NCBI GenBank assembly: GCA_949840955.1
Contig: CATKXV010000007.1
Coordinates: 1 to 64,000, forward strand
Direction: 5' to 3'
DNA: 64,000 nucleotides
Source: an uncultured Anaeroplasmataceae bacterium
GTDB taxonomy: Bacteria > Bacillota_I > Bacilli_A > Acholeplasmatales > Anaeroplasmataceae
Positions 9,426-17,986 of this stretch are shown in pieces (within the stretch, counting starts at the first letter, position 1; the number at the start of each line of letters is the position of its first letter). Below the pieces are notes generated by a model. It saw only the letters and a list, made by a program, of their open reading frames with translations. It was not told the origin of the DNA and searched no databases. The position numbers and the translations under genes are program-made.

Positions 9426-9459
9426 GAAGTACAGTGGTACCCCTGCAGACTTTAAAGAA

Positions 9460-9543
9460 CTATTTGTGTAGCCCTTTAAAAATGACAATCAATAATAGTA
9501 GCAAAATTACTAATATTATCGAAGCCATAACCAAATATTCCAT
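9460..9543 (-). CDS. 27-aa hydrophobic single-TM peptide, candidate type I toxin
   Basis: MEYLVMASIILVILLLLLIVIFKGLHK with SD GGAGG; absent from ORF track. Confidence 0.55.
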   Translation of the reverse strand: MEYLVMASIILVILLLLLIVIFKGLHK

Positions 9544-9560
9544 TTGGTTATCCTCCTTCT

Positions 9561-9602
9561 TTACACGTCCATCGTTACCTTTGAAGCGTGTAGATCATCC
9601 AT
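9561..9602 (-). CDS. 13-aa leader ORF upstream of the small peptide
   Basis: MDDLHASKVTMDV with SD GGGAGG; ends 17 nt before the 27-aa ORF start codon. Confidence 0.35.
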   Translation of the reverse strand: MDDLHASKVTMDV

Positions 9603-9636
9603 GATTTCCTCCCAAACAGCACATTGTGCCATCCCT

Positions 9637-9665
9637 ATCATATCACACTTAAAATTAGATTGCAA
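9637..9665 (-). promoter_or_regulatory. Promoter of the small-peptide transcript (TTGCAA-17-TATGAT)
   Basis: Minus-strand -35 9660-9665, -10 9637-9642. Confidence 0.5.
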
Positions 9666-9897
9666 ATGACTGAAATCTTGTATTTTTTTGACTTTTATAA
9701 AAAAATTTTTCTATTGTGATTTTAAATTATTTTAGATATATAAAACTACTTCTTTTGTATAAAACTTTTCCAATTTTTTCTATTTTTCATGTTAGAAATT
9801 TTTTTATTTTTTTTACTAAATTATGTATAATTGTCAATCCTTTGTCAGCGGAATTTACTTTTACAACTAACTTCTTTTCTGTTTTTATTAAAAACAT

Positions 9898-9927
9898 TTG
9901 ACTTATACTCCTTTCTTATGATATAAT
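9898..9927 (+). promoter_or_regulatory. rpsD promoter (TTGACT-18-TATAAT)
   Basis: TTGACT 9898-9903, TATAAT 9922-9927. Confidence 0.75.
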
Positions 9928-9933
9928 GCTAAA

Positions 9934-10096
9934 GCGTGGGTAAAAAGCAGCTGTCCACTTATGATATAGTCTATATCTTAAAGCCTATAGAGCATTACTA
10001 GTAATCTTCGCTGCTTCATGGTGAACGTATAATTTAAGATATCCTATAACAGGGGACAACAATTTACTCCCAAAAACAATATTTTAGGAGGACAAA
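9934..10096 (+). promoter_or_regulatory. Structured rpsD 5' leader, candidate S4 autoregulatory RNA
   Basis: About 160-nt non-coding leader with long-range pairing CTGTCC...GGGGACA and GATATAGTCTATATCTTA / TAAGATATCC; Firmicutes rpsD is known to be autogenously regulated by S4. Confidence 0.6.
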
Positions 10097-10100
10097 GAAA

Positions 10101-10697
10101 ATGTCAAAATTTACAGGCTCAACCTGGAAAATTTCTCGTCGTCTAAACTATTCCATCAGTGAAACAGGAAAAGAATTAGCAAGAAGAAAATACGCTCCAG
10201 GACAGCATGGTGCTAAGCGTAAGAAGCTTAGTGAATATGCAACACAGATGGCTGAAAAGCAAAAGGTAAGATTTACTTATGGTGTTTCTGAAAAGCAATT
10301 CAGAAAAACCTTCAACGAAGCTTCAAAGATGGCTGGTAAAACCGGTGTTAACTTCTTAAAGTTATTAGAAGTTCGTCTAGACAACCTAGTTTATCGTTTA
10401 GGCTTTGCAAGTACAAGAGCACAGGCTCGTCAGTTAGTAAATCATGGTCATGTTGTTGTAGATGGCAAGAAGGTAGATATCCCTTCTTACCGTGTAAAGG
10501 TTGGTCAAACCATCGCAATGAAGGAAGCATCCAAGGATTTAGTTGTTGTTAAAGCAGCTTTAGAAGCTAAATTAGCTCGTGCAGAATATCTTTCATTCGA
10601 TGATAACCAAGTAGGATCCTTAGTAAGAGTTCCAGAAAGAGATGAATTCTTACCAGAAATTAACGAACAGTTAATTGTCGAATTCTATAACAGATAA
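10101..10697 (+). CDS. rpsD: 30S ribosomal protein S4
   Basis: [16 protein letters not shown]..., S4 domain [39 protein letters not shown]. Confidence 0.97.
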   Translation: MSKFTGSTWKISRRLNYSISETGKELARRKYAPGQHGAKRKKLSEYATQMAEKQKVRFTYGVSEKQFRKTFNEASKMAGKTGVNFLKLLEVRLDNLVYRLGFASTRAQARQLVNHGHVVVDGKKVDIPSYRVKVGQTIAMKEASKDLVVVKAALEAKLARAEYLSFDDNQVGSLVRVPERDEFLPEINEQLIVEFYNR

Positions 10698-10703
10698 AAA
10701 TAA

Positions 10704-10740
10704 AAAAATTGTAAGTTTCAAGCTTACAATTTTTTTTATT
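10704..10740 (+). terminator. rpsD terminator
   Basis: AAAATTGTAAGTTTCAAGCTTACAATTTTTTTT. Confidence 0.85.
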
Positions 10741-10771
10741 CCTTCATTTGCCTTCTTCTATTTCTTGTCCC

Positions 10772-11746
10772 TTATAATAATATAAAGGAATATATCAGGT
10801 TATAGGCTACTAAAATTCCAAAGGATATATAGCTTGTTTTATTAAACTTGATTGACCGGTGATAAATACAATAAACTAAAAACAATCCAATTGTAATCAA
10901 AATGAAGCCGATTATATTTAAGGATAAATCATTATTGCTATGTGTAGCAATTGGAGTCAATATGCCAAGAATAGGTATAAACACCTTATAGCCAAAAATT
11001 CCATTGGATAAATCTTGTGTACGTATAGAGCAATCCCTTCTTGCAAACCACAAGAGATATATCAAAATTAGATATCCTAAAATCAGACTTATGATATAAT
11101 AAACATTAAAGGTCAAAACTCTCTCCTCAAATAAACAAAACGGTGCATTTGCAAAAACAGATAATAAAAATTGTGGAGCATAAATTTTAGACATTTCACA
11201 AAGAAAATAGGCAATTAGAAAGTATATTCCCATTCCAAAGCCTGAAAAAACCAAGCCATCTAATATGGAATTGGCTTTATAATAAAACAAAAGAAAGAAA
11301 TGATACAAGGGTAATAAGGATAACCCATAAATTCCTACAGTAGCCATAAAATATCTCAACTCATGCTCTATTGTATAGTCTATTTCAATCTTCCCAGCCA
11401 AATTGGCAAACCCAAACAAAATAAGATTTATGAGTAAATAAGCAATCGCTGTACCAAACATAGCCGTTATAGAAGCTAAATATTTCCCTTGAAACAATTC
11501 ATTTTTGGTTGCAGGTAAAGCATAGGTCATATCTGCACTAATCCGCTTTTTGTTATAAGAAAAGCTAATTACAATGATACCTAAAACTAAAATCATAAGA
11601 AAGGAACAATACCAAAGGGATAATGTTTTTATTTTTATAGAATAAGAAGATAGAATCACTGTAAATTCTATGATAGCCATAATGGCCATGTAAAAAATCA
11701 TCGGTATCAAAAGTCTTTTTATTTCATAAATAAATACCTTTTTCAT
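10772..11746 (-). CDS. ABC transporter permease (YtrC/BcrB-like), multi-TM
   Basis: Downstream of GntR and ABC ATPase; several TM helices. Confidence 0.7.
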   Translation of the reverse strand: MKKVFIYEIKRLLIPMIFYMAIMAIIEFTVILSSYSIKIKTLSLWYCSFLMILVLGIIVISFSYNKKRISADMTYALPATKNELFQGKYLASITAMFGTAIAYLLINLILFGFANLAGKIEIDYTIEHELRYFMATVGIYGLSLLPLYHFFLLFYYKANSILDGLVFSGFGMGIYFLIAYFLCEMSKIYAPQFLLSVFANAPFCLFEERVLTFNVYYIISLILGYLILIYLLWFARRDCSIRTQDLSNGIFGYKVFIPILGILTPIATHSNNDLSLNIIGFILITIGLFLVYCIYHRSIKFNKTSYISFGILVAYNLIYSFILL

Positions 11747-12624
11747 TGGTGATATCCTCCTTCAGTAACCATATTTCTAAAATAATCATTAAAGTCCATA
11801 TCTAATTCTTCTATCATAACAGGAGCAAATTGCTGTAGCTTTTCTAAAATTCCCTCTTCTCTTCTTAGTACAATCTGCACAATTTTACCAACAATTTTTA
11901 TTTCAGTCGGCTGTAAATCCTTGAATTGCTCCTCCGTTATAGGAGATGTAAATGCCATTTGATATTTTACATAATGCTCAAAGCTCTCCATAATCTTTCC
12001 TGATGCCAAAACATTTTGGTGATCCAATATCACATAACCATCTATGATTTCTTCTAAATCCTTTAAGGAGTGTGAAGAGATAATCACAGTCATAGGATTT
12101 TGCTCTAAGGCCTCTAGTAAGAATTGATTAAATTCAATTCTAGCTAAAGGATCCACTCCATCAAAGGCTTCATCCAATAATAAATATTTTGCCTTACAAG
12201 CAATGGCTAAGCTTAAAAATAATCTTCTTCTCATTCCTTTAGAAAAATGCAAAACCTTTCCCTTTTCAGATAGCTCAAATCGATTTAGATAGGATTGAAA
12301 TAATGTATAATCAAATTTAGGATAAAAAATTTGATACATATTAGCCAAGGATTTTGGTGTTGCGTTAAAGCTATAGAAGGGATCATCTGGTAAAAAGAAT
12401 ACCAACTCTTTTATTTTTGAATTCGTGTCCACTGCCATACCCTCTATACATATTTGTCCAGAGGTTGCCCGATAGACACCTGAAAGCAATCTTAATAGTG
12501 TAGATTTTCCTGCACCATTGATACCAATTAATCCATATATCTTTCCATCCTCAAAGGTTAAACTGATATCATCTAAAACAACAGTATCACCAAAACGGTG
12601 AGTCAAATTTTTAATTTCAATCAT
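11743..12624 (-). CDS. ABC transporter ATP-binding protein
   Basis: GINGAGKSTLLRLL, LSLAIACKAKYLLLDEAFDGVDP, SSHSL. Confidence 0.92.
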   Translation of the reverse strand: MIEIKNLTHRFGDTVVLDDISLTFEDGKIYGLIGINGAGKSTLLRLLSGVYRATSGQICIEGMAVDTNSKIKELVFFLPDDPFYSFNATPKSLANMYQIFYPKFDYTLFQSYLNRFELSEKGKVLHFSKGMRRRLFLSLAIACKAKYLLLDEAFDGVDPLARIEFNQFLLEALEQNPMTVIISSHSLKDLEEIIDGYVILDHQNVLASGKIMESFEHYVKYQMAFTSPITEEQFKDLQPTEIKIVGKIVQIVLRREEGILEKLQQFAPVMIEELDMDFNDYFRNMVTEGGYHQ

Positions 12625-12973
12625 AATTTTCCTCCTCATATGCTTGTTGAATTAAAGAAAGCAATTCATCCTTTGCTAACCCCATTTCCTTAAAATGGAG
12701 CACAGTGGACATTACCTCCTCTAAAAACAAATGATCTACATTTCTAGGACATACAAAAATGCCTTTTTTAGGAATCGTATAAACAACATTTTTCTCCTCT
12801 AGAAATGAATAAGCTCGTTCAATCGTATTGGGATTAACTCCAAGCTCCATACCCAGCTTACGACAAGACGGCAATTTTTCATTTTCTTTAAAAACTCCCA
12901 GATTGATAAAGGATTCAATTTTTTCTGCAACCTCTAAATATATGGATTGCTTGCTTGTTATTTTAATTTGCAT
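12617..12973 (-). CDS. GntR family regulator (YtrA subfamily)
   Basis: IYLEVAEKIESFINLGVFKENEKLPSCRKLGMELGVNPNTIERAYSFLEEKNVVYTIPKKGIFV. Confidence 0.92.
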   Translation of the reverse strand: MQIKITSKQSIYLEVAEKIESFINLGVFKENEKLPSCRKLGMELGVNPNTIERAYSFLEEKNVVYTIPKKGIFVCPRNVDHLFLEEVMSTVLHFKEMGLAKDELLSLIQQAYEEENYD

Positions 12974-12998
12974 GGGATCGACTCCTTTCTACACCTTT

Positions 12999-13028
12999 AT
13001 TATACTGTATTAACTGTATTATAGTCAA
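12999..13028 (-). promoter_or_regulatory. GntR-ABC operon promoter with tandem repeat operator in the spacer
   Basis: Minus strand TTGACT(13023-13028)-18-TATAAT(12999-13004); tandem ACTGTATTA ACTGTATTA at 13004-13021. Confidence 0.6.
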
Positions 13029-13057
13029 GCAAAATAAAAAATTCCTTGTGGGAATTT

Positions 13058-13417
13058 TTATTCTTCGTCTGAATCATAGACAAATATCGTTTTATTTTTC
13101 TTAGCCTTGTTATGCCTTTTTTTAGGAAAAACCTCTTTATTTTTTGGCAAAAATATTACAACCACAGGAATGGTCAAAAATATAATCCATCCCGGATTCC
13201 ATAAATCCCATACAAGTCCCATAACCAGATAAGCTATAATGGTTAAAATGGCATATAAAACTCCAAAGGTTAATCTACCTAAGATAATAGGTACAATCGG
13301 TATAGCAAAAAAAACAATCCAGCCAGGATGCCATGCATCAGCACAATATCCTAAGAGTAAATAAATAATCAATGTAGTCATTGGCGTTGCAACAATAATT
13401 TTTCCACGGATTCCCAT
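13058..13417 (-). CDS. Small membrane protein with internal duplication (WHPGWI/WNPGWI)
   Basis: LGYCADAWHPGWIVFFAIPIVPIIL and MGLVWDLWNPGWIIFLTIPVVVIFL repeats. Confidence 0.7.
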   Translation of the reverse strand: MGIRGKIIVATPMTTLIIYLLLGYCADAWHPGWIVFFAIPIVPIILGRLTFGVLYAILTIIAYLVMGLVWDLWNPGWIIFLTIPVVVIFLPKNKEVFPKKRHNKAKKNKTIFVYDSDEE

Positions 13418-13491
13418 AACTTTTCTCTCCTTTATTCTTTTCTATTATATCATAGTTTGTGAGGATATGGTATAATGAATACGGTGATATT

Positions 13492-14268
13492 ATGAAAAAA
13501 ATAGGAAAATCAGATCCAATTATTAAACAGGTTAAGGATGTATTAAAAACAAACCAATATAAAAATTTAGTTGCAACAGATGATTTGGAAATTTTAAATC
13601 TTGCCATAAAATATCATCTAGAAATCTCACATCTTTTAATAACCAGTGATATAGAATATAAGGAGCAAACCAAAGAGCTTCTGTCTCAATTAATTCATCA
13701 TGCACAAGAATGCTTCGAAATATCCCTTGCAACCTATAAAACTATCCAAACCAAGGATAACCATGCTGGTATCGTTGCAATCATAAAAATACCAACATAT
13801 ACCTTGGATGATCTTAAGGATTTTGTTATCGTGCTAGATCACTTAGAAATTCCGGGAAATATTGGAACCATTTATCGTACATTAGATGCCTGTGGAGCTA
13901 CAGGAGTACTTCTGGTGGATCCCATCACCAAACCCAATCACCCAAAGCTTTTAGCCTCTGCAAGAGGAACCAACCTCATTTTACCAACAGTAAGCCTACC
14001 ATATGAGCAGGCATTAGATTATCTTCAAAAGAATGGCTATACAATTTATTTGGGTGAGCCCAACTTAGGATTAGACTACCAAAAATATTCCTATGAAGGA
14101 AAAATCGCAATTGTTGTTGGTAATGAACGCTTTGGAATTCAAGAGGACTGGTATCACCATCCTCATAAAAAGGTCTATATTCCTATGGTTGGAAACAATA
14201 ATAGCTTAAATGTAGGGGTTGCAGCATCCATACTAGTCTATGAAGCAGCTATGAAAAGAAAGTTCTGA
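13492..14268 (+). CDS. TrmH/SpoU family RNA 2'-O-methyltransferase (TsnR-like)
   Basis: LDHLEIPGNIGTIYRTLDACGATG, IVVGNERFGI, IPMVGNNNSLNVGVAASILVYE; start at 13492 with SD. Confidence 0.92.
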   Translation: MKKIGKSDPIIKQVKDVLKTNQYKNLVATDDLEILNLAIKYHLEISHLLITSDIEYKEQTKELLSQLIHHAQECFEISLATYKTIQTKDNHAGIVAIIKIPTYTLDDLKDFVIVLDHLEIPGNIGTIYRTLDACGATGVLLVDPITKPNHPKLLASARGTNLILPTVSLPYEQALDYLQKNGYTIYLGEPNLGLDYQKYSYEGKIAIVVGNERFGIQEDWYHHPHKKVYIPMVGNNNSLNVGVAASILVYEAAMKRKF

Positions 14269-14305
14269 AAATCTAGCTTGGTTTTCAGAACTTTTTTGTT
14301 TTATT
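14264..14305 (+). terminator. Terminator hairpin
   Basis: AGTTCTGAAAA...TTTTCAGAACTTTTTT. Confidence 0.75.
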
Positions 14306-14395
14306 TTAATGATAGTTTTTAAAAAGATTCTACAATACCCTATACAGCAAAAGAAAAGGCACCTTAATAACAAAAGTGCCTTTTGTTCATCTATT

Positions 14396-16372
14396 TTAAT
14401 TTTTTACAACCTCTAAAAATTCATTATAAATAGCATCTACTGTAAAGCCATAGGCTTCTGCAATATATTTTAAAGGCATAGATTTTCCAAATTCATCAAT
14501 ACCATGAACTGTAGAGGCATATTTATACCAGCACATACTAGAACCCATTTCTACAGCCATACGCTTTGTAATACGCTTTGGTAAAATCTTATTTTTGTAT
14601 TCCTCGCTTTGTCGCTCAAATAAATCCATAGAAGGCATGGATACAACACGTGCGAAGATATTCTCCTCTTCTAATTTCTTTGCTACCTCAATACACAAAG
14701 CCAGCTCAGATCCACAGGTTACAAATAAGGCTCCTGGAGTCCCTTTAGGCTCAAACGCTATGTACGCCCCTTTGGAAACTCCATCAAAATCTGTACAATC
14801 TAAAACCTCTAAATTTTGACGAGAGGATACAATGATTGTAGGGTTTTCTTTCGTATCCATTGCAAGAAGCATTGCAGAAGCCATTTCCTTAGCATCTGCT
14901 GGACGGAATACGTTTGTATCTGGCATACTTCTAAACATCGTTAGCTGTTCTATAGGCTGATGCGTTGGACCATCTTCACCCACACATACAGAATCATGGG
15001 AGAAGAAAAATAAAGAAGGAAGGTGCATAATCGCTGCCAAGCGAATGGCAGGCTTCATATAATCACTAAATACAAAGAACCCTGCACAGAAGCCTCGCAA
15101 GCTTCCATGTAATGTTATACCATTTGTAATAGCTGCCATAGCATGCTCACGTACACCAAACTTAATATTTCTTCCTAGCTGATTTACTCTACTAAAAATA
15201 CCATTAGCACCTTTAACCATAGTTGAAGGTGTTAAATCTGCTGAGCCTCCCATTATATTAGGAAGCTTAGAGGATAGCCAGTCTAATACCTTACCCATAA
15301 CCACACGTGTAGAAACACTACTACCCACAGTAAATTCAGGCAAGCCCTCATAATCCTCTAAATGGATTCCTTCAAACATATATTGATTTAAAAGCTCATA
15401 TTCCTCTTTATATCGTTTAGAATATTCACTCATAAAATAATTCCAATTCGAATTTGCTTGACTTCCACGCTCCACGATTGAGGCATGATAATAATCTTCC
15501 ACCTCTTTAGACACGGTAAAAGCCATCTGATGGTAATCCAAATTATCTCTTAAAATGGACAATTCATCCTCTGTTAAAGGTTTTCCATGCACAGAAGATT
15601 CTCCACTAGTAGGAGCTCCATATCCAATTTCTGTTTTAATTTCAATTAATGTTGGACCAGAGCTTAGCAACTTAGCATTTTTAATAGCTTCATCAATTTC
15701 TTCAACATCATTTCCATCTTCTACTCTTAAATAATTCCAATTCATTGCCTTAACTTTATTTTCAATTGAATCAGAAGCAGCTAAAGAAACAGATCCATCT
15801 AGCTGAATATCATTAGAATCATATAAAACAATAAGCTTATTTAATCCAAGATGTCCTGCTAAAGACATTGCCTCCATAGAAACCCCTTCCTGAAGGTCTC
15901 CATCTCCACATAATACATATGTATAATGATCAATAATTTCACAGCCAGGACGATTGAATTTTGCTGCCAAATGTGCCTCAGCTATAGCCATACCTACTGA
16001 GGTAGATATTCCTTGTCCTAAAGGCCCTGTTGTCATCTCTACTCCAGCTGTATGTCCATACTCTGGATGTCCTGGAGTTAAGCTATCCTTTTGTCTAAAG
16101 CTAGCCAATTCCTTCATAGGAATATCAAAGCCTGAAAAATGAAGCATCATATACAATAAAGCTGAGCCATGGCCAGCAGATAGAATAAAACGATCTCGAT
16201 TAAACCATTTTTCATCATTTGAGTCAATATTCAAATGTCTTGTAAATAAGGTATGCATAATAGGTGCTGCACCTAAAACAATTCCAGGATGCCCACTTTT
16301 AGCCTTCGTAATAATTTCTGCACCTAAAACACGTAAGGTTTTTATACATTCATTATCAATATAATTATTCAT
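14396..16372 (-). CDS. tkt: Transketolase
   Basis: SGHPGIVLGAAPIMHTLF, GDGDLQEGVSMEA, DGPTHQPIEQL. Confidence 0.97.
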   Translation of the reverse strand: MNNYIDNECIKTLRVLGAEIITKAKSGHPGIVLGAAPIMHTLFTRHLNIDSNDEKWFNRDRFILSAGHGSALLYMMLHFSGFDIPMKELASFRQKDSLTPGHPEYGHTAGVEMTTGPLGQGISTSVGMAIAEAHLAAKFNRPGCEIIDHYTYVLCGDGDLQEGVSMEAMSLAGHLGLNKLIVLYDSNDIQLDGSVSLAASDSIENKVKAMNWNYLRVEDGNDVEEIDEAIKNAKLLSSGPTLIEIKTEIGYGAPTSGESSVHGKPLTEDELSILRDNLDYHQMAFTVSKEVEDYYHASIVERGSQANSNWNYFMSEYSKRYKEEYELLNQYMFEGIHLEDYEGLPEFTVGSSVSTRVVMGKVLDWLSSKLPNIMGGSADLTPSTMVKGANGIFSRVNQLGRNIKFGVREHAMAAITNGITLHGSLRGFCAGFFVFSDYMKPAIRLAAIMHLPSLFFFSHDSVCVGEDGPTHQPIEQLTMFRSMPDTNVFRPADAKEMASAMLLAMDTKENPTIIVSSRQNLEVLDCTDFDGVSKGAYIAFEPKGTPGALFVTCGSELALCIEVAKKLEEENIFARVVSMPSMDLFERQSEEYKNKILPKRITKRMAVEMGSSMCWYKYASTVHGIDEFGKSMPLKYIAEAYGFTVDAIYNEFLEVVKN

Positions 16373-17057
16373 GCTTTTCTTCCTCTTCCACTACTTTTTC
16401 CTCTTCTGAGACTGATGGTTCCTCTAGTTCCTTTACTTCTTCAGCTTCTAAAACCTCTGGATTTTCCATTTCCTCTTCTTCCTCATCTGGATATAAGGAA
16501 TCATAATAATTATCCATATATGTTTTTTGTCGCTCCAAAATATCATCAAATTGCTTTGAGCCACCTAATGCTTTTTTAATCAATTCCACACTTGCTTGAT
16601 TCTCATCATAAATTTTCTTCTTAGTCAAACGATTACAGAACATCATTGCTCCAAAAGCAATAACTACTACAGCAATCATCAAATATACACCAATATCCTT
16701 TAAAAAAGAAAATCCAATACAGCCACCAAGTGCTACTAACGTTACAGGTAAAATTACATTTCGAGACATCTTCTTAGAAATGCGCTCACAGGCATCCCAA
16801 AAATCTACCCATATTTTATTTACAGCAGAGGTATATAACGGCTTTAATTCATTATAATATCCATCCTCTATAAATAATCGATAGTTTGTCCCATCAACGG
16901 ATGACCAAACTGCAAATTTCCCTTTATTAATAAATTCCTCTTGAACCTGAGGAAATGGTCCCATCATAAACACTTCTATTTTTCTTCCATCAAACTCCTG
17001 TACATCTACAGGCTCTACCTCGTTCCCTAAATCAAATAATTTCGGATTTAATCTCAT
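16365..17057 (-). CDS. Hypothetical protein with two TM helices and acidic C-terminus
   Basis: 230 aa; central ILPVTLVALGGCIGFSFL...VYLMIAVVVIAFGAMMF; Glu-rich tail. Confidence 0.6.
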   Translation of the reverse strand: MRLNPKLFDLGNEVEPVDVQEFDGRKIEVFMMGPFPQVQEEFINKGKFAVWSSVDGTNYRLFIEDGYYNELKPLYTSAVNKIWVDFWDACERISKKMSRNVILPVTLVALGGCIGFSFLKDIGVYLMIAVVVIAFGAMMFCNRLTKKKIYDENQASVELIKKALGGSKQFDDILERQKTYMDNYYDSLYPDEEEEEMENPEVLEAEEVKELEEPSVSEEEKVVEEEEKHE

Positions 17058-17139
17058 ATTTATTTATTCCTTTCTTTTTTCCTTACTAATAATTATAACA
17101 TAGGACTTTATGATTTAAAAGAATATTTATGCACTTCCT

Positions 17140-17862
17140 TTAAAAAAGCATATCAAAGAAAGCATAAATTACATTATGCTGATAAAAGAATTTAGATAGC
17201 CGAAATGTATCCTCTGAAAGCTTCATATCTACATCCAAAAACCTCTGGCAACTAGAAAAAAACTCATAATTTCCCATCCATCGCATAATTGCAAAAACTA
17301 CATATACCACAATCATAAATAAGCAAAAATACAAAGCCATTCCCAAAAGCCCATCAATAAAACGAATAATCGCATTTCCTCTTAATATTGTTGAAATAAT
17401 TTTTAAAACAATCGATAAAATAAAAACACCGATAAACAGAATAACAAAGCTAATAATTACTAAGAGGATATGAGCAAAATAGCCTGCAATATTCATAGCA
17501 ATCGTCTCTACCGTTGTTCCTGCCTCAATATTTCCAGCAAACATATTAGCCATAAATTTAGGTACACCAATATTCATTAGCACCTCTGGAATCGTAGCTT
17601 CAGCTCCACTAGCTGTCTGAAAAATTTCTGCCTCTAAAACATTATTTTTTATATTATTAAAAATCGTATCATATATAAAGCCTGTAGATTCAAACCACCC
17701 TGCAAGTTGAGAACAAAATACAAAAGCAATAGCTAGGCCTACAAATAATCCAATTAATCCTATGGCTTTCTTTAAAAACCCTTTTTTATAGCCTATAAAT
17801 AAGACCAAAATCATAAGTAAAATCAATATGATATCAATCAAGCCACATATTTTTAAATCCAT
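17140..17862 (-). CDS. CvpA family membrane protein
   Basis: N-term IDIILILLMILVLFIGYKKGFLKKAIGLIGLFVGLAIAF, four TM CvpA pattern. Confidence 0.8.
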   Translation of the reverse strand: MDLKICGLIDIILILLMILVLFIGYKKGFLKKAIGLIGLFVGLAIAFVFCSQLAGWFESTGFIYDTIFNNIKNNVLEAEIFQTASGAEATIPEVLMNIGVPKFMANMFAGNIEAGTTVETIAMNIAGYFAHILLVIISFVILFIGVFILSIVLKIISTILRGNAIIRFIDGLLGMALYFCLFMIVVYVVFAIMRWMGNYEFFSSCQRFLDVDMKLSEDTFRLSKFFYQHNVIYAFFDMLF

Positions 17863-17986
17863 AGACCACCCTTCTTTCCTATATTTTAATATGTCCTAAT
17901 TATATCACATTATTTTATTTTTCTTCAAGAAAAGAAACTATTTCTTTTTTCTCAAAAAAAAGATATAATAAATAACGGTGATATAC

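Noticed and set aside
9341-9604. Plus-strand 87-aa ORF
   Set aside because: No convincing SD and it runs across hairpins/terminators; better explained by a short plus RNA and minus-strand micro-ORFs
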